Source of the DNA: an uncultured Paracoccaceae bacterium
GTDB taxonomy: Bacteria > Pseudomonadota > Alphaproteobacteria > Rhodobacterales > Rhodobacteraceae
Length of the DNA stretch: 64,000 nt
Reading direction: 5' to 3'
Assembly (NCBI GenBank): GCA_943787985.1
Contig: CALSOO010000001.1
Span: forward strand, 344,060 to 408,059
Both the position numbers and the translations under genes were made by a program. Under the pieces are notes generated by a model that searched no databases, was not told where the DNA came from, and saw only the letters and a list, made by a program, of their open reading frames with translations. Positions 30,466-41,348 of the stretch are shown here, one piece after another; positions within the stretch are counted from its first letter, which is position 1, and every line of letters begins with the position of its first letter.

Positions 30466-31822
30466 ATGAAATATTTGATGCCTTCTCGCTTGCGCTGCTT
30501 TCTGGCAACCCCGACGTGGCAGACAAGTCCCAACGGCCGACTGAAATGCAGCTGAGTTTTGTGCCGTTGGTCAAGCAGCGCGCCCGCTGTTGTGAACATC
30601 TACGCCAAACGCGATGGTGCAAGACGCGGCGCACCCGTTTCAGATGATCCGTTTTTTGACCGTTTCTTTCGCAACTGGTCGGCGCAACCGCGTGTCCAAA
30701 ACTCGCTTGGATCGGGGGTGATTCTGTCGAGGAGGGTATTGTCGTGTCAAACTATCATGTGGTGGGCATGGCGACGGACATTCGTGTTGTGCTCAACGAC
30801 CGGCGCGAATTTCGGCGCGGGTCTTGTTGGCTGATGCAGAAAGCGATCTTGGCGATTTTGCAGCTTGAGGATGCGGCAGATTTGCCGTCTGCACTTGCGC
30901 GACAGTGATGACGTTCGAGTGGGTGAGTTGGTTCTGGCCATCGGGAACCCGTTTGGTGTGGGCCAGACTGTCAGCAGTGGCATTGTATCCGGCCTTGCGC
31001 GCGTCTGGGCGGCTAACGGGCGCGGGCGCGGGTATTTCATCCAGACAGATGCGCCGATCAATCCGGGCAATTCAGGCGGCGCTCTGATTGATATGACTGG
31101 CCGTTGATTGGCATGAACACCCAGATTTTGACCCGCTCGGGTGGCTCCAATGGCATCGGGTTTGCCATTCCGTGCGAACTTGTGCGCGCGTTTATGGAGC
31201 AGGCGAGTGAAGGCAACGACGCGTTTTGCACGCCCTTGGGCCGGATGAGCGGGCAGTCTGTGGATGCTGATATGGCTGACGCACTTGGGCTTGGACGGTC
31301 CGGGCGGGATCTATTATCAGGGATGCACGCGGTCAGTCCCGTTTTTAAGGCAGGGATTGCGGTGGGCGATGTGATCACGGTGTCGACGGTCAGGCTGTGA
31401 ACACCCCGTCCGAGATGATTTTCCGGATGAGCGTTGCCGGGCTTGGGAAGCAGCTCGGTCATCACGCGGATGCGTGAGGGTCGCAGCCGATGTGTCTCGT
31501 TGATGATCGCGCCCGGATGTGCCGTCGCGCGACGCCTGTTGCTAGGTGAGACGCCGATTTGCCGGGCTGACGTTGCCCGTATCAATCCCGCGGTATCTGG
31601 CGCAGTTGAATTTGCCACTGATCGCGAAGGGTGTGGTTGTGGCGAAATCGGGCCCTTTGGCTGCACGGGTAGGGCTGCGCCGAGGAGATGTGATCTGCCG
31701 ATCAATGGCGAGCGTGATCCCGATCCCGAAGCGTGGCCCTGCATTGCAGGCGCTCGGCCGCTGGCTCGGTTGGATGTTTGTGCGTGGAGCGGTCAGCGCT
31801 TCAGCTGCGGTTCAGGCTCTGA
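30466..31822 (+). CDS. Periplasmic HtrA/DegP-like serine protease (many indels)
   Basis: Read across frames, the start MKYLMPS and a hydrophobic signal lead to a trypsin-like domain. The catalytic His is in SNYHVVG (near 30755), Asp in DAESDLAI (near 30840), Ser in NPGNSGGAL (near 31070), and a [10 protein letters not shown] loop follows. One or two PDZ-like segments follow ([22 protein letters not shown]). The reconstructed frame ends at TGA 31820-31822, immediately before rarA. It degrades or refolds misfolded envelope proteins. There are at least eight frame changes, and intactness in the organism cannot be judged from this sequence. Confidence 0.75.
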
Positions 31823-33129
31823 GTGGCGGATCTTTTTGGCAGCGCGCACCGAACCGTGGAAGCGGGCCATCGCCCCTTGGCAGATCGTCTGCGCCCGCAA
31901 ACGCTTGGCGAGGTGATCGGTCAGCGCTCAAGTGTTGGGCCCTGAGGCACCGCTGACGGTCATGCTGGAGTCTGGCGCGCTGACCTCGCTTGTCTTTTGG
32001 GGGCCGCCGGGTGTTGGAAAGACGACGATCGCGCGGCTTCTGGCCGATGAAACTGATCTGCATTTTGTCCAGATCAGCGCCATCTTCACGGGTGTCCCGG
32101 ACTTCGAAAAGTGTTTGAAGCGGCCAAGATCAGGACGCAGAACGGGCAGGGGACCTTGCTGTTTGTGGATGAAATCCACCGCTTCAACAAAGCCCAGCAA
32201 GACGGGTTTTTGCCGCATATGGAGGACGGCACCATCCTGTTGGTCGGTGCGACAACCGAGAACCCGAGCTTTGAGCTGAATGCGGCTGTGCTGTCGCGCT
32301 CTCAGGTGTTGGTTCTGGAACGCTTGATGCTGACTGATCTTGAAAGCTTGTCCAGCGCGCCGAGAAGGAACTGGGTCGAGCGCTTGCCGCTCGATGGCCT
32401 GCGCGCGAGGCTTGCTTGAGATGGCCGATGGCGACGGGCGGGCTTTGCTGAACCTGATCGAACAGGTTGCAGCGTGGAGCGTTGAGGGGTGCTTGGACCG
32501 CGATGCGTTGGCGACGCCGTTTGATGCGCCGGGCGGCGCAATACGACAAAGCGGGCGACTGCGCATTACAACCTGATCTCTGCGCTGCACAAATCTGTGC
32601 GCGGATCTGATCCCGATGCGCGCTCTATTGGTTTGCGCGGATGCTGGAGGGCGGGGAAGACCCACGGTTTCTGGCCCGCGCATCACGCGCATGGCTGTCG
32701 AAGATATCGGGCTGGCCGATCCTCAGGCGCAGGCTGTGTGTTTGCAAAGTCTGGGAAACGTACGAGCGCCTTGGCAGCCCCGAGGGGGAACTGGCCTTGG
32801 CACAAGCGGTAACGTATCTTGCTTTGGCTCCGAAATCGAATGCGACCTATGTTGCCTACAAAGGCGCGCGCAGAGCTGCAAAAGAGACGGGTTCCAAGCT
32901 GCCACCCAAACATATCCTTAACGCGGCGACGTCTTTTATGAAGGATCAGGGATACGGGTCCGGCTATGACTACGATCATGACGCCGAAGACGGGTTTTCA
33001 GGGCAAAACTACTTTCCTGATGGCATGGAGCGCCCTGTTCTATATGCGCCGGTTGAGCGCGGGCATGAACGTGAGCTGAAAAAGCGCGTTGAGTACTTTG
33101 CAAAGCTGCGTCGCAAGCGCGAGAGTTAA
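31823..33129 (+). CDS. rarA: Replication-associated recombination protein A (clamp-loader-like AAA+ ATPase; indels)
   Basis: The GTG start at 31823 gives [34 protein letters not shown]. Walker A is [15 protein letters not shown], Walker B is [16 protein letters not shown], sensor 1 is [13 protein letters not shown], and the C-terminal MgsA domain includes [24 protein letters not shown]. RarA acts at stalled forks with DNA polymerase and SSB. The frame changes at about 31930, 32105, 32365, 32420, 32540, 32575, 32630 and 32700. The tail from 32750 to 33129 is clean. It starts directly after the protease stop. Confidence 0.85.
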
Positions 33130-33172
33130 GGCGCAACTTGACTCTGCCTCTGCGACAGGCAAGAGACGCCTC

Positions 33173-33529
33173 ATGATGAAAACGATGATCTTTGTTGCCC
33201 TTGGCGGGGCGTTGGGCGCGTCTTTGCGCTATCTTGTGGGCTTGGCTGTGGCATTTCCCATGGGCACGCTTGCCGTCAATGTCGCCGGGTCATTTGCGAT
33301 TGGCGTGGTCTGGGTCACGCTGATGGACAAATCCCCCGGTGTGTTGCCCTTTGTGATGACGGGCATCTTGGGTGGCTTCACAACGTTTTCAACCTTTTCC
33401 CTCGACACCATGCGCCTTGTTCAAGACGGGCGATTGGGGGCGGCGGGCACATATGTTTTGGCCTCGGTGATTTTATCGCTGCTGGCCTGTTTCGCAGGCC
33501 TTTGGCTTGCCAGAGGAGGTGCGGCATGA
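33173..33529 (+). CDS. crcB: Fluoride efflux channel CrcB/Fluc
   Basis: This intact protein of about 118 aa has four transmembrane helices and the family motifs GGALGASLRYL, GTLAVNVAGSFAIGV (Asn of the pore) and GGFTTFSTFS (Phe box and sodium site). It exports fluoride passively as a dual-topology dimer. Either of two adjacent ATGs (33173 or 33176) may be used. No fluoride riboswitch is evident in the short gap to rarA. The stop overlaps rluC (ATGA). Confidence 0.92.
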   Translation: MMKTMIFVALGGALGASLRYLVGLAVAFPMGTLAVNVAGSFAIGVVWVTLMDKSPGVLPFVMTGILGGFTTFSTFSLDTMRLVQDGRLGAAGTYVLASVILSLLACFAGLWLARGGAA

Positions 33530-34566
33530 GCCGTGTTCAGATTTTGACGGTTGCTGTGGATGATGGTGATCAACGCTTGGACCGCTGGTTCAAACGCTAT
33601 TTTCCCCACATCCCGCAGGGCCGCGTCGAAAAGATGTGCCGCAAGGGTGACCTGCGTATTGACGGGGGCCGCGTAAAGGCATCGACCCGTATTGAAGCAG
33701 GGCAACAAATCCGCATTCCGCCCCTGCCGGACAATCAAGCGCCAGAGCCTGATCACAAGCGCCGTGTGTCGGAAGCTGACACCAAATTGATCCGCGATTG
33801 TGTGATTTACAAAGACGACCACGTCATTGCGATCAACAAACCCGCGGGTTTGGCGACCCAAGGTGGCTCTGGTCAGACGCGTCACGTGGATGGGCTGTCC
33901 GAAGCCTTGATGTATGATTTCGACGAAAAGCCACGCCTTGTGCACCGTTTGGACAAAGACACGTCAGGTGTTTTGCTATTGGCGCGCACCCGTTTGGCGG
34001 CCAAGTCGTTGACCGCAGCGATGCGACACAAAGAAACCCGCAAGATATACTGGGCTTTGGTCGCGGGTGTTCCGACCCCATACCTCGGCGAAATCCGGTT
34101 CGGCGTTGTCAAAGCTGGGGGGCATGGCCGTTCTGGCGAAGGCGAGAAGATGGTCGCGCTGCATCCGCGCGAGGTCGACAATACGCCGGGCGCAAAACGT
34201 GCCCATACGTTGTACGCAACGCTGTACCGTGTGGCGTCCCGCGCTGCTTGGGTTGCAATGGAACCACTGACAGGGCGGACCCACCAATTGCGTGTGCACA
34301 TGGCCGAAATCGGACATCCCATTATTGGTGACGGCAAGTACGGAGGTTCGGGGCAGGAAAATATGGGTGACGGCTGGGGCGCACAACTGGGCGGCACGAT
34401 CTCGAAGAAATTGCACTTACATGCACGCATGATGCGGTTTGAGCACCCCGAGACGCGCAAGCCTATCACAGTCACTGCCGAGCTTCCTGATCATATGGCT
34501 CATTCATGGGACACATTCGGCTGGACCGAAGACCTCGCCGCAGAAGACCCGTTCGAGTCGCTGTGA
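33526..34566 (+). CDS. rluC: 23S rRNA pseudouridine synthase, RluC/RluD family
   Basis: This intact 346-aa protein starts MSRVQILTVAVDDGDQRLDRWFKRYFP, an S4 domain in the first 70 residues. The catalytic motif RLVHRLDKDTSGVLLLAR carries the active Asp, and GRTHQLRVHMAEIGHPIIGD is motif III. RluC makes pseudouridines 955, 2504 and 2580 in E. coli 23S rRNA; the precise targets here are inferred. It overlaps crcB by four bases and the HAD gene by one. Confidence 0.88.
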   Translation: MSRVQILTVAVDDGDQRLDRWFKRYFPHIPQGRVEKMCRKGDLRIDGGRVKASTRIEAGQQIRIPPLPDNQAPEPDHKRRVSEADTKLIRDCVIYKDDHVIAINKPAGLATQGGSGQTRHVDGLSEALMYDFDEKPRLVHRLDKDTSGVLLLARTRLAAKSLTAAMRHKETRKIYWALVAGVPTPYLGEIRFGVVKAGGHGRSGEGEKMVALHPREVDNTPGAKRAHTLYATLYRVASRAAWVAMEPLTGRTHQLRVHMAEIGHPIIGDGKYGGSGQENMGDGWGAQLGGTISKKLHLHARMMRFEHPETRKPITVTAELPDHMAHSWDTFGWTEDLAAEDPFESL

Positions 34567-35249
34567 TGAGTGCGCCTTTGCGTTTGGTGATTTTTGATGT
34601 GGACGGTACGCTTGTCGACAGCCAAGCGGTGATTGTAGCCTGCATGGAAGTGGCGTTTGAGACCGTGGGTTTGCCTGTTCCTGAACGTCATGACATCCTT
34701 GGCGGGGTTGGCCTGTCGCTGCATGTTTTGATGCCCGCGTTGGCACCGAGTGCCACCGATGCGCAGCACGAAGCGTTGGCGGATGCTTACAAAGGGGCTT
34801 TTATGAGCAACCGCACGCGGGTTGGAACGGCGGCGTCTTCGCCGCTTTATCCCGGTGCGCTGGAGTGTTTGCACGGCCTGCACAGTGTTCCCGAGATTTT
34901 GTTGGGTGTTGCAACCGGAAAATCCAAGCGCGGGTTGGACAAGCTGCTGGCGGCTTTTGATCTTGCTCCGCTGTTTGTGACCCAGCAAGTGGCTGATTTT
35001 CATCCTTCCAAGCCGCACCCTGCTATGATTTTGGCCGCGCTTGAAGAAACGGGTGTTGATCCGTCTCAAGCCATTATGGTCGGGGATACGAGTTTTGATA
35101 TGGACATGGCCGCCAGCGCTGGCGTGCGTTCAGTTGGGGTAACGTGGGGCTATCACGGACGTGATCGTTTGGGCGCCGCGACGCGAACAGTGGATGGCTT
35201 TGCAGACTTGCCATCAGTTTTGAACGAAATGTGGGAAGAACGTGCATGA
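34566..35249 (+). CDS. HAD-family hydrolase (phosphoglycolate-phosphatase-like)
   Basis: This intact 227-aa protein has motif I FDVDGTLVDS at about residue 10, motif II as GVATGKSKRGLDKLL, and motif III/IV as KPHPAMILAALEETG with MVGDTSFDMDMAASAG. The cap domain lies between I and II. It is related to Gph and other small-molecule phosphatases; the substrate is not certain. It is translationally coupled on both sides (TGATG with rluC, ATGA with the ATP12 gene). Confidence 0.85.
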   Translation: MSAPLRLVIFDVDGTLVDSQAVIVACMEVAFETVGLPVPERHDILGGVGLSLHVLMPALAPSATDAQHEALADAYKGAFMSNRTRVGTAASSPLYPGALECLHGLHSVPEILLGVATGKSKRGLDKLLAAFDLAPLFVTQQVADFHPSKPHPAMILAALEETGVDPSQAIMVGDTSFDMDMAASAGVRSVGVTWGYHGRDRLGAATRTVDGFADLPSVLNEMWEERA

Positions 35250-35963
35250 GCAATTGGGCACCAAAACGGTTTTGGAAAGTAGCGGAAGTGACCGCAGCTG
35301 AAGGCGGATTTGCCGTAACTCTGGATGGCCGGCCGGTCAAAACGCCTGCAAAAAGCGGCGTTGCAAGTTCCGACAGAGGCGATGGCGCACGCGATTGCCG
35401 CAGAGTGGGACGCGCAGGTCGACAAAGTGGACCCGAACACGATGCCCTTCACACGCAGCGCCAATGCTGCCATCGACAAAGTGCGCATTCAACATGCAGA
35501 AGTTGCGGATATGCTCGCAGCTTACGGGGACAGCGATTTGTTGTGCTACCGCGCGGCAAGCCCGACAGAACTGGTGGAACGCCAAGCTGCGCTATGGGAT
35601 CCTGTTTTGGACTGGGCACGGGCTGCTCTTGGCGCCGAACTTGAGGCACGTGTCGGTGTGATCCATGTGCCCCAAGACGGTGCCGCGCTCAAGGTATTGA
35701 GCCAGCAAACCCATGCTTTGAATGACTTTGAACTGGCTGCTTTTCACGATCTTGTGAGCATGTCGGGGTCGCTGATTCTCGGGTTTGCGGCAGCCAGAGG
35801 CCATCTGGATGTGCAAACTGCTTGGGATTTGTCGCGACTGGACGAACTTTGGCAGGAAGAACAATGGGGCCAAGACGAGGAAGCTCAGGAGCTGATTGAA
35901 GTTAAAAAGGTCGCATTTGAGCATGCAAAGCGCTTTTTCGACGCCTCCAACAAAGCGGACTGA
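35246..35963 (+). CDS. ATP12-family F1-ATPase assembly chaperone (one indel)
   Basis: MSNWAPKRFWKVAEVTAAEGGFAVTLDGRPVKTPAK is followed, after an extra base at about 35352, by ALQVPTEAMAHAIAAEWDAQ, MPFTRSANAAIDKV, DSDLLCYRA and the ATP12 signature region SLILGFAAARGHLD...AWDLSRLDELWQEEQWGQDEEA. ATP12 protects the F1 alpha subunit during assembly of ATP synthase in alphaproteobacteria and mitochondria. The reconstructed length of about 238 aa is normal. It is last of the coupled crcB-rluC-HAD-ATP12 run. Confidence 0.88.
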
Positions 35964-36160
35964 CAGGCGCGAGAGGCGCAACATTCATCATTTGCCGTTT
36001 TTGCTTTAAGGAATCGGGGTGTTCGCCCTTGACCTTACCCTGTGAATCCGACCAAACTCACCGCCACCAATAGGGCACCCCCTATGTGGAAAAGCTTAAG
36101 GCACATAACGTGCCAAAGCACCTCCCGTTGACGACGGGGGCAAATCAGGAAGAGGTAAAA

Positions 36161-37184
36161 ATGAAAACATCCGTATTTTTTGGCGCGCTGACCGTTGCTG
36201 GCCTTGCGGCTGGTGCAGCGGCTGCCGGCACGCTTGACGATGTTAAAGCGCGCGGCAAGCTGAACTGTGGCGTGACCACTGGTCTCGTCGGCTTCGCGGC
36301 GCCAGATGCGAACGGCGAATGGCAAGGCTTCGACGTCGGCGTATGCCGCGCGGTTGCTGCTGCTGTTCTTGGCGACCCAATCGCTGTCGAATTCGTTCCA
36401 ACAACTGGTAAAACACGCTTCACAGCGTTGGCGTCTGGCGAAATCGACATGCTGGCCCGTAACACAACATGGACGTTCTCCCGTGACGTGGACCTGAAGT
36501 TCGAATTTCGTAGGCGTATAACTACTATGACGGCCAAGGCTTCATGGTTCCAAAAGTGTTGGGCGTGTCCTCAGCCAAAGATCTGGACGGCGCGACTGTC
36601 TGCATCCAAACTGGTACAACAACAGAGCTGAACTTGGCGGACTTCTTCCGTTCCAACAACATCTCTTATGAGCCAGTGCCAATCGAGACAAACGCAGAAG
36701 CCAGCAGCAGTACCTTGCAGGCGCATGCGACGTTTACACAACAGACGCATCCGGTCTTGCAGCAACACGTGCCACATTCGAAGAACCCTGGTGATCACGT
36801 TCTGTCTGCCAGAAATCATCTCCAAAGAGCCACTCGGCCCACTTGTTCGCCACGGCGACAACGAATGGGGCTGACGTGGTCCGTTGGACTTTGAACGCAC
36901 TGATCGCAGCTGAAGAGCTGGGTGTGACATCTGCAAACATCGCAGACATGGCTGCTGGCAGCCAACAACCCAGAGATCAACCGTCTCTTGGGCACAGAAG
37001 GCGACATTGGGCGAGATGCTCGGCCTGGACGCTGACTGGGCGAAGAAAGCTATCATGGCGTGGCGGCAACTACGGCGAGTGTTCGAAAAGAACATTGGTG
37101 AGAACACACCAATCGGTCTTGGCCCGTGGCCTGAACGCTCAGTGGACAGACGGTGGTCTGCTCTACGCCCCACCATTCCGCTAA
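36161..37184 (+). CDS. aapJ: General L-amino-acid ABC transporter, periplasmic binding protein (indels)
   Basis: The signal peptide MKTSVFFGALTVAGLAAGAAAA is followed by GTLDDVKARGKLNCGVTTGLVGFAAPDANGEWQGFDV, DMLARNTTWTFSRD, TGTTTELNLADFFR and ITPIGL-like C-terminal segments ending TDGGLLYAPPFR. The frame changes at about 36505, 36700, 36740, 36790, 36870, 36955 and 37060. The reconstructed length of about 340 aa fits AapJ. It binds a wide range of L-amino acids. A ribosome-binding site AGAGGT lies six bases before the ATG. A hairpin follows, as expected for a highly expressed binding protein ahead of its permease genes. Confidence 0.85.
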
Positions 37185-37198
37185 ACCCGGATTGAACT

Positions 37199-37233
37199 AC
37201 GAAGGGCGTCGGGTTAACACTCCGCGCCCTTCG
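37199..37233 (+). terminator. Hairpin between aapJ and aapQ (probable attenuator)
   Basis: CGAAGGGCG pairs with CGCGCCCTTCG across a loop containing GGTTAACAC, and GCCTTTTGG follows. Such hairpins lower read-through from the binding-protein gene into the permease genes (inference from position). Confidence 0.55.
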
Positions 37234-37362
37234 CGCCTTTTGGGCTTCATCAGTTGACCCAAAACACGACATCTTAAAAACACGACCTATAAAAAATGTA
37301 GCCATGACCGCGCGTAGACGGCAGGTTTCACCAGCAGGCCAGCACATCGGGGATACAGTCCA

Positions 37363-38614
37363 ATGACGACTCGTGATCCGACCCTCCCGCAGGGCGGATT
37401 CCGTCTATCTATGCTTGCTCAAGCGACACGCGCTACCGCTCCTTGACGCTTGCAAGCCATCGCTGCCGATCGCGCTGGCGTTGGCCTTCTGGCTATTTGG
37501 CAAGCAACGTTGGATGCCAACCTCATAGCGGCCCAGGGCCTGGACATCAGTTTCGACTTTCTTGCGTGCGCCCGCGGGCTATGACATCAACCAGCGCTCT
37601 GATCGAGTATACGACAGCCAGTCCTCTACATTTACGCGCCGCCATCGTCGGCATTCTCAACACCTTGCTTGTTGCCGTGTTGGCCTGTTTCTTGCGACAG
37701 CGACGGTATTTGGGGTCTTTGGCGGGGGTCTTGCGCCTGTCCAACAACTGGCTCGTGTCCAAGTTAATGGCTTTCTACGTAGAGATTTTCCGCAACATTC
37801 CAGTTTTGATCTGGCTCTTGATCATATTCACAATCATGACGGCCGTGCTGCCGGGCCCACGCGCCTTCCGCGGTGATGAACCCGAAGCCAGTATGCTGTT
37901 CAACGCTTTTGCGTTCACAAACCGCGGCATTTACACACCGCTGCCCTACTTCGAACGCGGATTCGGGGGCGGCCTCGACTTTTTGCTGGTTTTGGTGCTT
38001 TTGGTCGGATCGTTTTTCGCAGCGCGCGCCGTGACAGCCCGCGCAACCCGCATTCAGGAAGCCACGGGCGAACGCCCGGCCACTTGCTGACGAACCTCGC
38101 GATCTGGTTCGGGCCTCTGATTGCTGTGTCTTTGATCCTCGGGCTTTCGTTTGAATTGCCCGCACTGAAAGGCTTTAACTTTACAGGTGGCATCACCATT
38201 AGGGGGTCGTTGATCGCCCTTTGGTTTGCCTTGTCGATCTACACGGGAGCCTTCATTGCGGAAAACGTGCGTGCGGGCATCCAGGCGGTGTCCAAAGGCC
38301 AGACAGAGGCTGCCGCGCGCTTGGGTCTGCGTCCAGGCCGCATCATGAGCCTTGTTGTGCTTGCCGCAGGCCTTGCGCGTCATCATCCCGCCGCTGATTT
38401 CACAGTATCTTAACATCACCAAGAACTCCTCGCTGGCGATTGCGGTGGGTACATGGATGTGACGGGCGACGTTGGGCGGCATCACGCTGAACCAGACGGG
38501 CCGCGCCATTGAATGTGTATCTGCTGTTGATGCTGTTCTATCTTGTTATCTCGCTTCAGTATTTCTGCGGTCATGAACGTCTACAACAATTCCATGAAAT
38601 TGAAGGAGCGCTGA
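37363..38614 (+). CDS. aapQ: Amino-acid ABC transporter permease AapQ (indels)
   Basis: MTTRDPTLPQGGFRLSML, then in later frames HLRAAIVGILNTLLVAVLACFLATVFG, SNNWLVSKLMAFYVEIFRNIPVLIWLLIIFTIM, the long AapQ-specific insert (GPRAFRGDEPEASMLFNAFAFTNRGIYTPL) and the EAA-like loop AAARLGLRPGRIMSLVVLPQAL. It ends NVYNNSMKLKER at TGA 38612-38614. It pairs with AapM in the membrane. Frame changes occur at about 37400-37500, 37560, 37620, 37695, 38085, 38370, 38450 and 38505. Confidence 0.83.
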
Positions 38615-38615
38615 G

Positions 38616-39904
38616 ATGTCAGATACACATCCACACTCTGTTGCTTTCGTGCGCACCGAAGCAAGTGGCCGCCAAGCCGCCCCCAAATACAGCGGCGGGC
38701 CCTGTGAAATGGATGCAAGACAACTTGTTTGCGACCCCTGCCAACGGCCTTCTGACCCTCATTGCGCTCTACGTCGTTTATCTGGTTCTGAGTGGCGCAT
38801 TGCCTTGGATCTGAACGGCGTTTGGGACTCGCCAAGTCTGAAGGTGTGCCGTGAGATCTTGCATGGTGAAACAGGGGCCTGTTTCGCGGTTCTCACAGAA
38901 CGCTGGACACAGCTGTCTTTGGATTCAAATACCCGACGGAACTACTGGCGCCCACGGTCTGCCTTTGTGTTGCTGTTCTTGCAGCTGCGCCAGTGCTGTT
39001 CTTTGACCTGCCACGCAAGATGTTGATCATAACCGGATTGTTCCCATTCTTGCCTATTGGCTGATTTGGGGTGGGCCATTTGGGCGCCTTGCGCTGCATG
39101 TTGGGCTTGTTGCGGCGTACTTCTTTTACGCACGTTTCGTGACCAGAAGCTTTGCGCTTGGCTTCTTTGGCGGCATTGCGACAGCTTGTGTCGTCTGGAT
39201 TGTCAGCGGATACCTTTTCCCCAGACAGTCAATTACCTGGCGATGGTCTGTGCCATCGCGTGACTTGGGTGGTTTCATGTTCAACATGATGCTTGGGGGT
39301 GACATGCGTGTCGTTGTCCGTTCCCATCGGGATCGCTTGGCACTGGGGCGTCAATCGAGCATGCCTTTGATCAAATGGATCTGCGTGGTCTTCATCGAAT
39401 TCATTCGTGGCGTTCCGCTGATCACTTTGCTGTTCGTGGCAAGTGTCATGCTGGCGTATCTTTTCCCACCAGATGCAACTCTGGATCTGTTCATTCGCGT
39501 TGTTATCATGATCACGCATGTTCTCGTCGGCCTATATTGCCGAGGTGATCCGTGGCGGTCTCGCAGCTTTGCCAAAGGGGCAGTATGAAGCGGCGGCAGT
39601 CCTTGGGTTGGACTATGCCCAAGTCCATGCGCTTGATCATTCTGCCACAAGCGCTCAAGATTTCCATTCCGGGGATCGTAAACGTGGCGGTGGGTCTGTT
39701 CAAAGACACAACGCTTGGTGTCGGTCATCTCGATGTTCGATATTGTCGGCATGATCCGTGGCCCTATTCTGGCGTCCACTGAATGGAACGGCGTCTATTG
39801 GGAGCTGTTTGGGCTTCGCATCGCTTCTGTTCTTCGTTACATTGCTACGGCATTTCACAATATTCGCAGTGGCTGGAACGCCGCCTTGCAACAGATCACC
39901 GTAA
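38616..39904 (+). CDS. aapM: Amino-acid ABC transporter permease AapM (indels)
   Basis: It starts MSDTH one base after aapQ. Recognisable parts are [105 protein letters not shown], the EAA loop [33 protein letters not shown] and [18 protein letters not shown]. The end is uncertain; I place it at TAA 39902-39904. Frame changes are frequent (about 38650, 38810, 38925, 39060, 39230, 39305, 39515, 39630, 39715, 39810). Confidence 0.8.
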
Positions 39905-39918
39905 GAGGAGGTCACGAC

Positions 39919-40688
39919 ATGGCTGACAGCAGCAAAACTGGCCGTCTCTGACGAGATCGCAATCAGCATCCAGAACATGAACAAGTGGTACGGCACGTTC
40001 CACGTGCTGCGCGACATTGACCTGACGGTGAACCGCGGCGAACGCATCGTGATTTGTGGGCCGTCTGGTTCTGGCAAGTCCACGCTTGATCCGCTGCATC
40101 AACGCATTGGAAGAGCACCAGCAAGGCTCGATCGAAGTGGATGGCACGTTGTTGTCCTCTGACCTCAAGAACATCGACAAGATCCGGTCGGAAGTGGGCA
40201 TGTGTTTCCAGCACTTTAACCTGTTCCCGCATCTGAGCATCTTGGAAAATCTGACGTTGGCTCCGATCTGGGTGCGTAAAACGCCCAAGAAAGAAGCCGA
40301 AGAAGTGGCGATGCACTACCTTGAGAAGGTGAAAATCCCTGATCAGGCCAACAAATACCCGGGTCAATTGTCCGGCGGTCAGCAACAGCGTGTGGCGATC
40401 GCGCGGTCCTTGTGCATGAAGCCGCGTATCATGTTGTTTGATGAACCGACCTCCGCACTTGATCCGGAGATGATCAAAGAGGTGCTCGACACAATGATCG
40501 AGCTGGCCGAAGAAGGCATGACCATGCTGTGCGTGACCCACGAGATGGGTTTTGCCCGTCAGGTCGCGAACCGCGTTATCTTTATGGATGCGGGACAAAT
40601 CGTGGAACAGAACGAGCCCGAAGCGTTCTTTAACAACCCGCAGAGCCCGCGGACGCAGTTGTTCCTGAGCCAGATTTTGGGTCACTAA
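39919..40688 (+). CDS. aapP: Amino-acid ABC transporter ATPase AapP (two indels)
   Basis: MADSSK is followed, after a shift at about 39940, by [28 protein letters not shown]. Walker A is [11 protein letters not shown], then after a shift at about 40085 come the Q loop [18 protein letters not shown], the signature [15 protein letters not shown], Walker [16 protein letters not shown] and the switch His in CVTHEMGFA. From 40090 to the stop the frame is clean. It energises AapQM. A ribosome-binding site AGAGGAGGT precedes the ATG. Confidence 0.9.
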
Positions 40689-40696
40689 ACCTATAG

Positions 40697-40735
40697 GATG
40701 GGGCGGGCCTGAGGGTCCGCCCTATTTCTTTGGAT
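40697..40735 (+). terminator. Terminator after aapP
   Basis: GGGGCGGGCC-tgag-GGTCCGCCCT forms a strong stem followed by ATTTCTTT. It overlaps the 3' end of the convergent ferredoxin-like gene. Confidence 0.7.
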
Positions 40736-41348
40736 TGAAGGCTTTCATATGGAAAGCTGATTGCGCTTCGGGTCTGTCAAAGCTCTGACTGACCGGACAA
40801 ATGCGCCGCACTGCACACCCACGCTCCATACACTCCGCCCCAGACGCCGTGTTTAGGTATTCCTTACACTTGAGCACATCATACAAGGAATGCGCGTTAA
40901 GCGCCTCTACAGGGCATGCTGTGATGCAGGGCCTATCCGCGCATGTGTCGCAGGGGGATGCCTGCGGGGAGGTGTCAGGCAATTTCCCTTGTAGCTCAAC
41001 CGCACCTCGGATCGAAATCATCAAACCGGCTGTGTCATGCACCATCATGCCTGTAGGGCTTTGCCAAAAGCGTCCAGATTTTAGCGCCCAGGCGATGAAG
41101 GGGTGATAAGGTGGCCCATCCGAGGGAAAAAAGGTTCTGCCTCCCTGTGCCATCGCTATGACATGGCGTTTGGAGTAGCGATCAATTGGATCTTTGGCGC
41201 CGTCCAGAAACTCTGCACTGGTTTGGAAGTGGTTCCAAAATGTGGCGTTTGCTCCAATCAATGCAAGATTTAGGTCGTCATGTTCCAACGTGCCCATGAC
41301 GAACAAGCCATGTTCGGCGCAGGTTGTTTCAATGTCAGCCATGCTCAT
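40722..41348 (-). CDS. Ferredoxin-type 4Fe-4S protein with a QueG-like C-terminus
   Basis: The start at ATG 41348 overlaps the upstream desaturase stop (ATGA) and gives MSMADIETTCAEHGLFVMG; 208 aa. The C-terminal half holds two clusters: CDTCADRPCITACPVEAL (about residues 137-154), then C-K-E-Y and CMERGCAVRRICPVSQ. This eight-Cys pattern is like the ferredoxin part of epoxyqueuosine reductase, but the B12 domain is absent. It is probably an electron carrier; the partner may be the coupled sterol-desaturase-like enzyme (inference from coupling only). Confidence 0.65.
   Translation of the reverse strand: MSMADIETTCAEHGLFVMGTLEHDDLNLALIGANATFWNHFQTSAEFLDGAKDPIDRYSKRHVIAMAQGGRTFFPSDGPPYHPFIAWALKSGRFWQSPTGMMVHDTAGLMISIRGAVELQGKLPDTSPQASPCDTCADRPCITACPVEALNAHSLYDVLKCKEYLNTASGAECMERGCAVRRICPVSQSFDRPEAQSAFHMKAFNPKK

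Noticed and set aside
33130..33172. Fluoride riboswitch ahead of crcB
   Set aside because: The gap is only about 43 bases and shows no recognisable riboswitch core.
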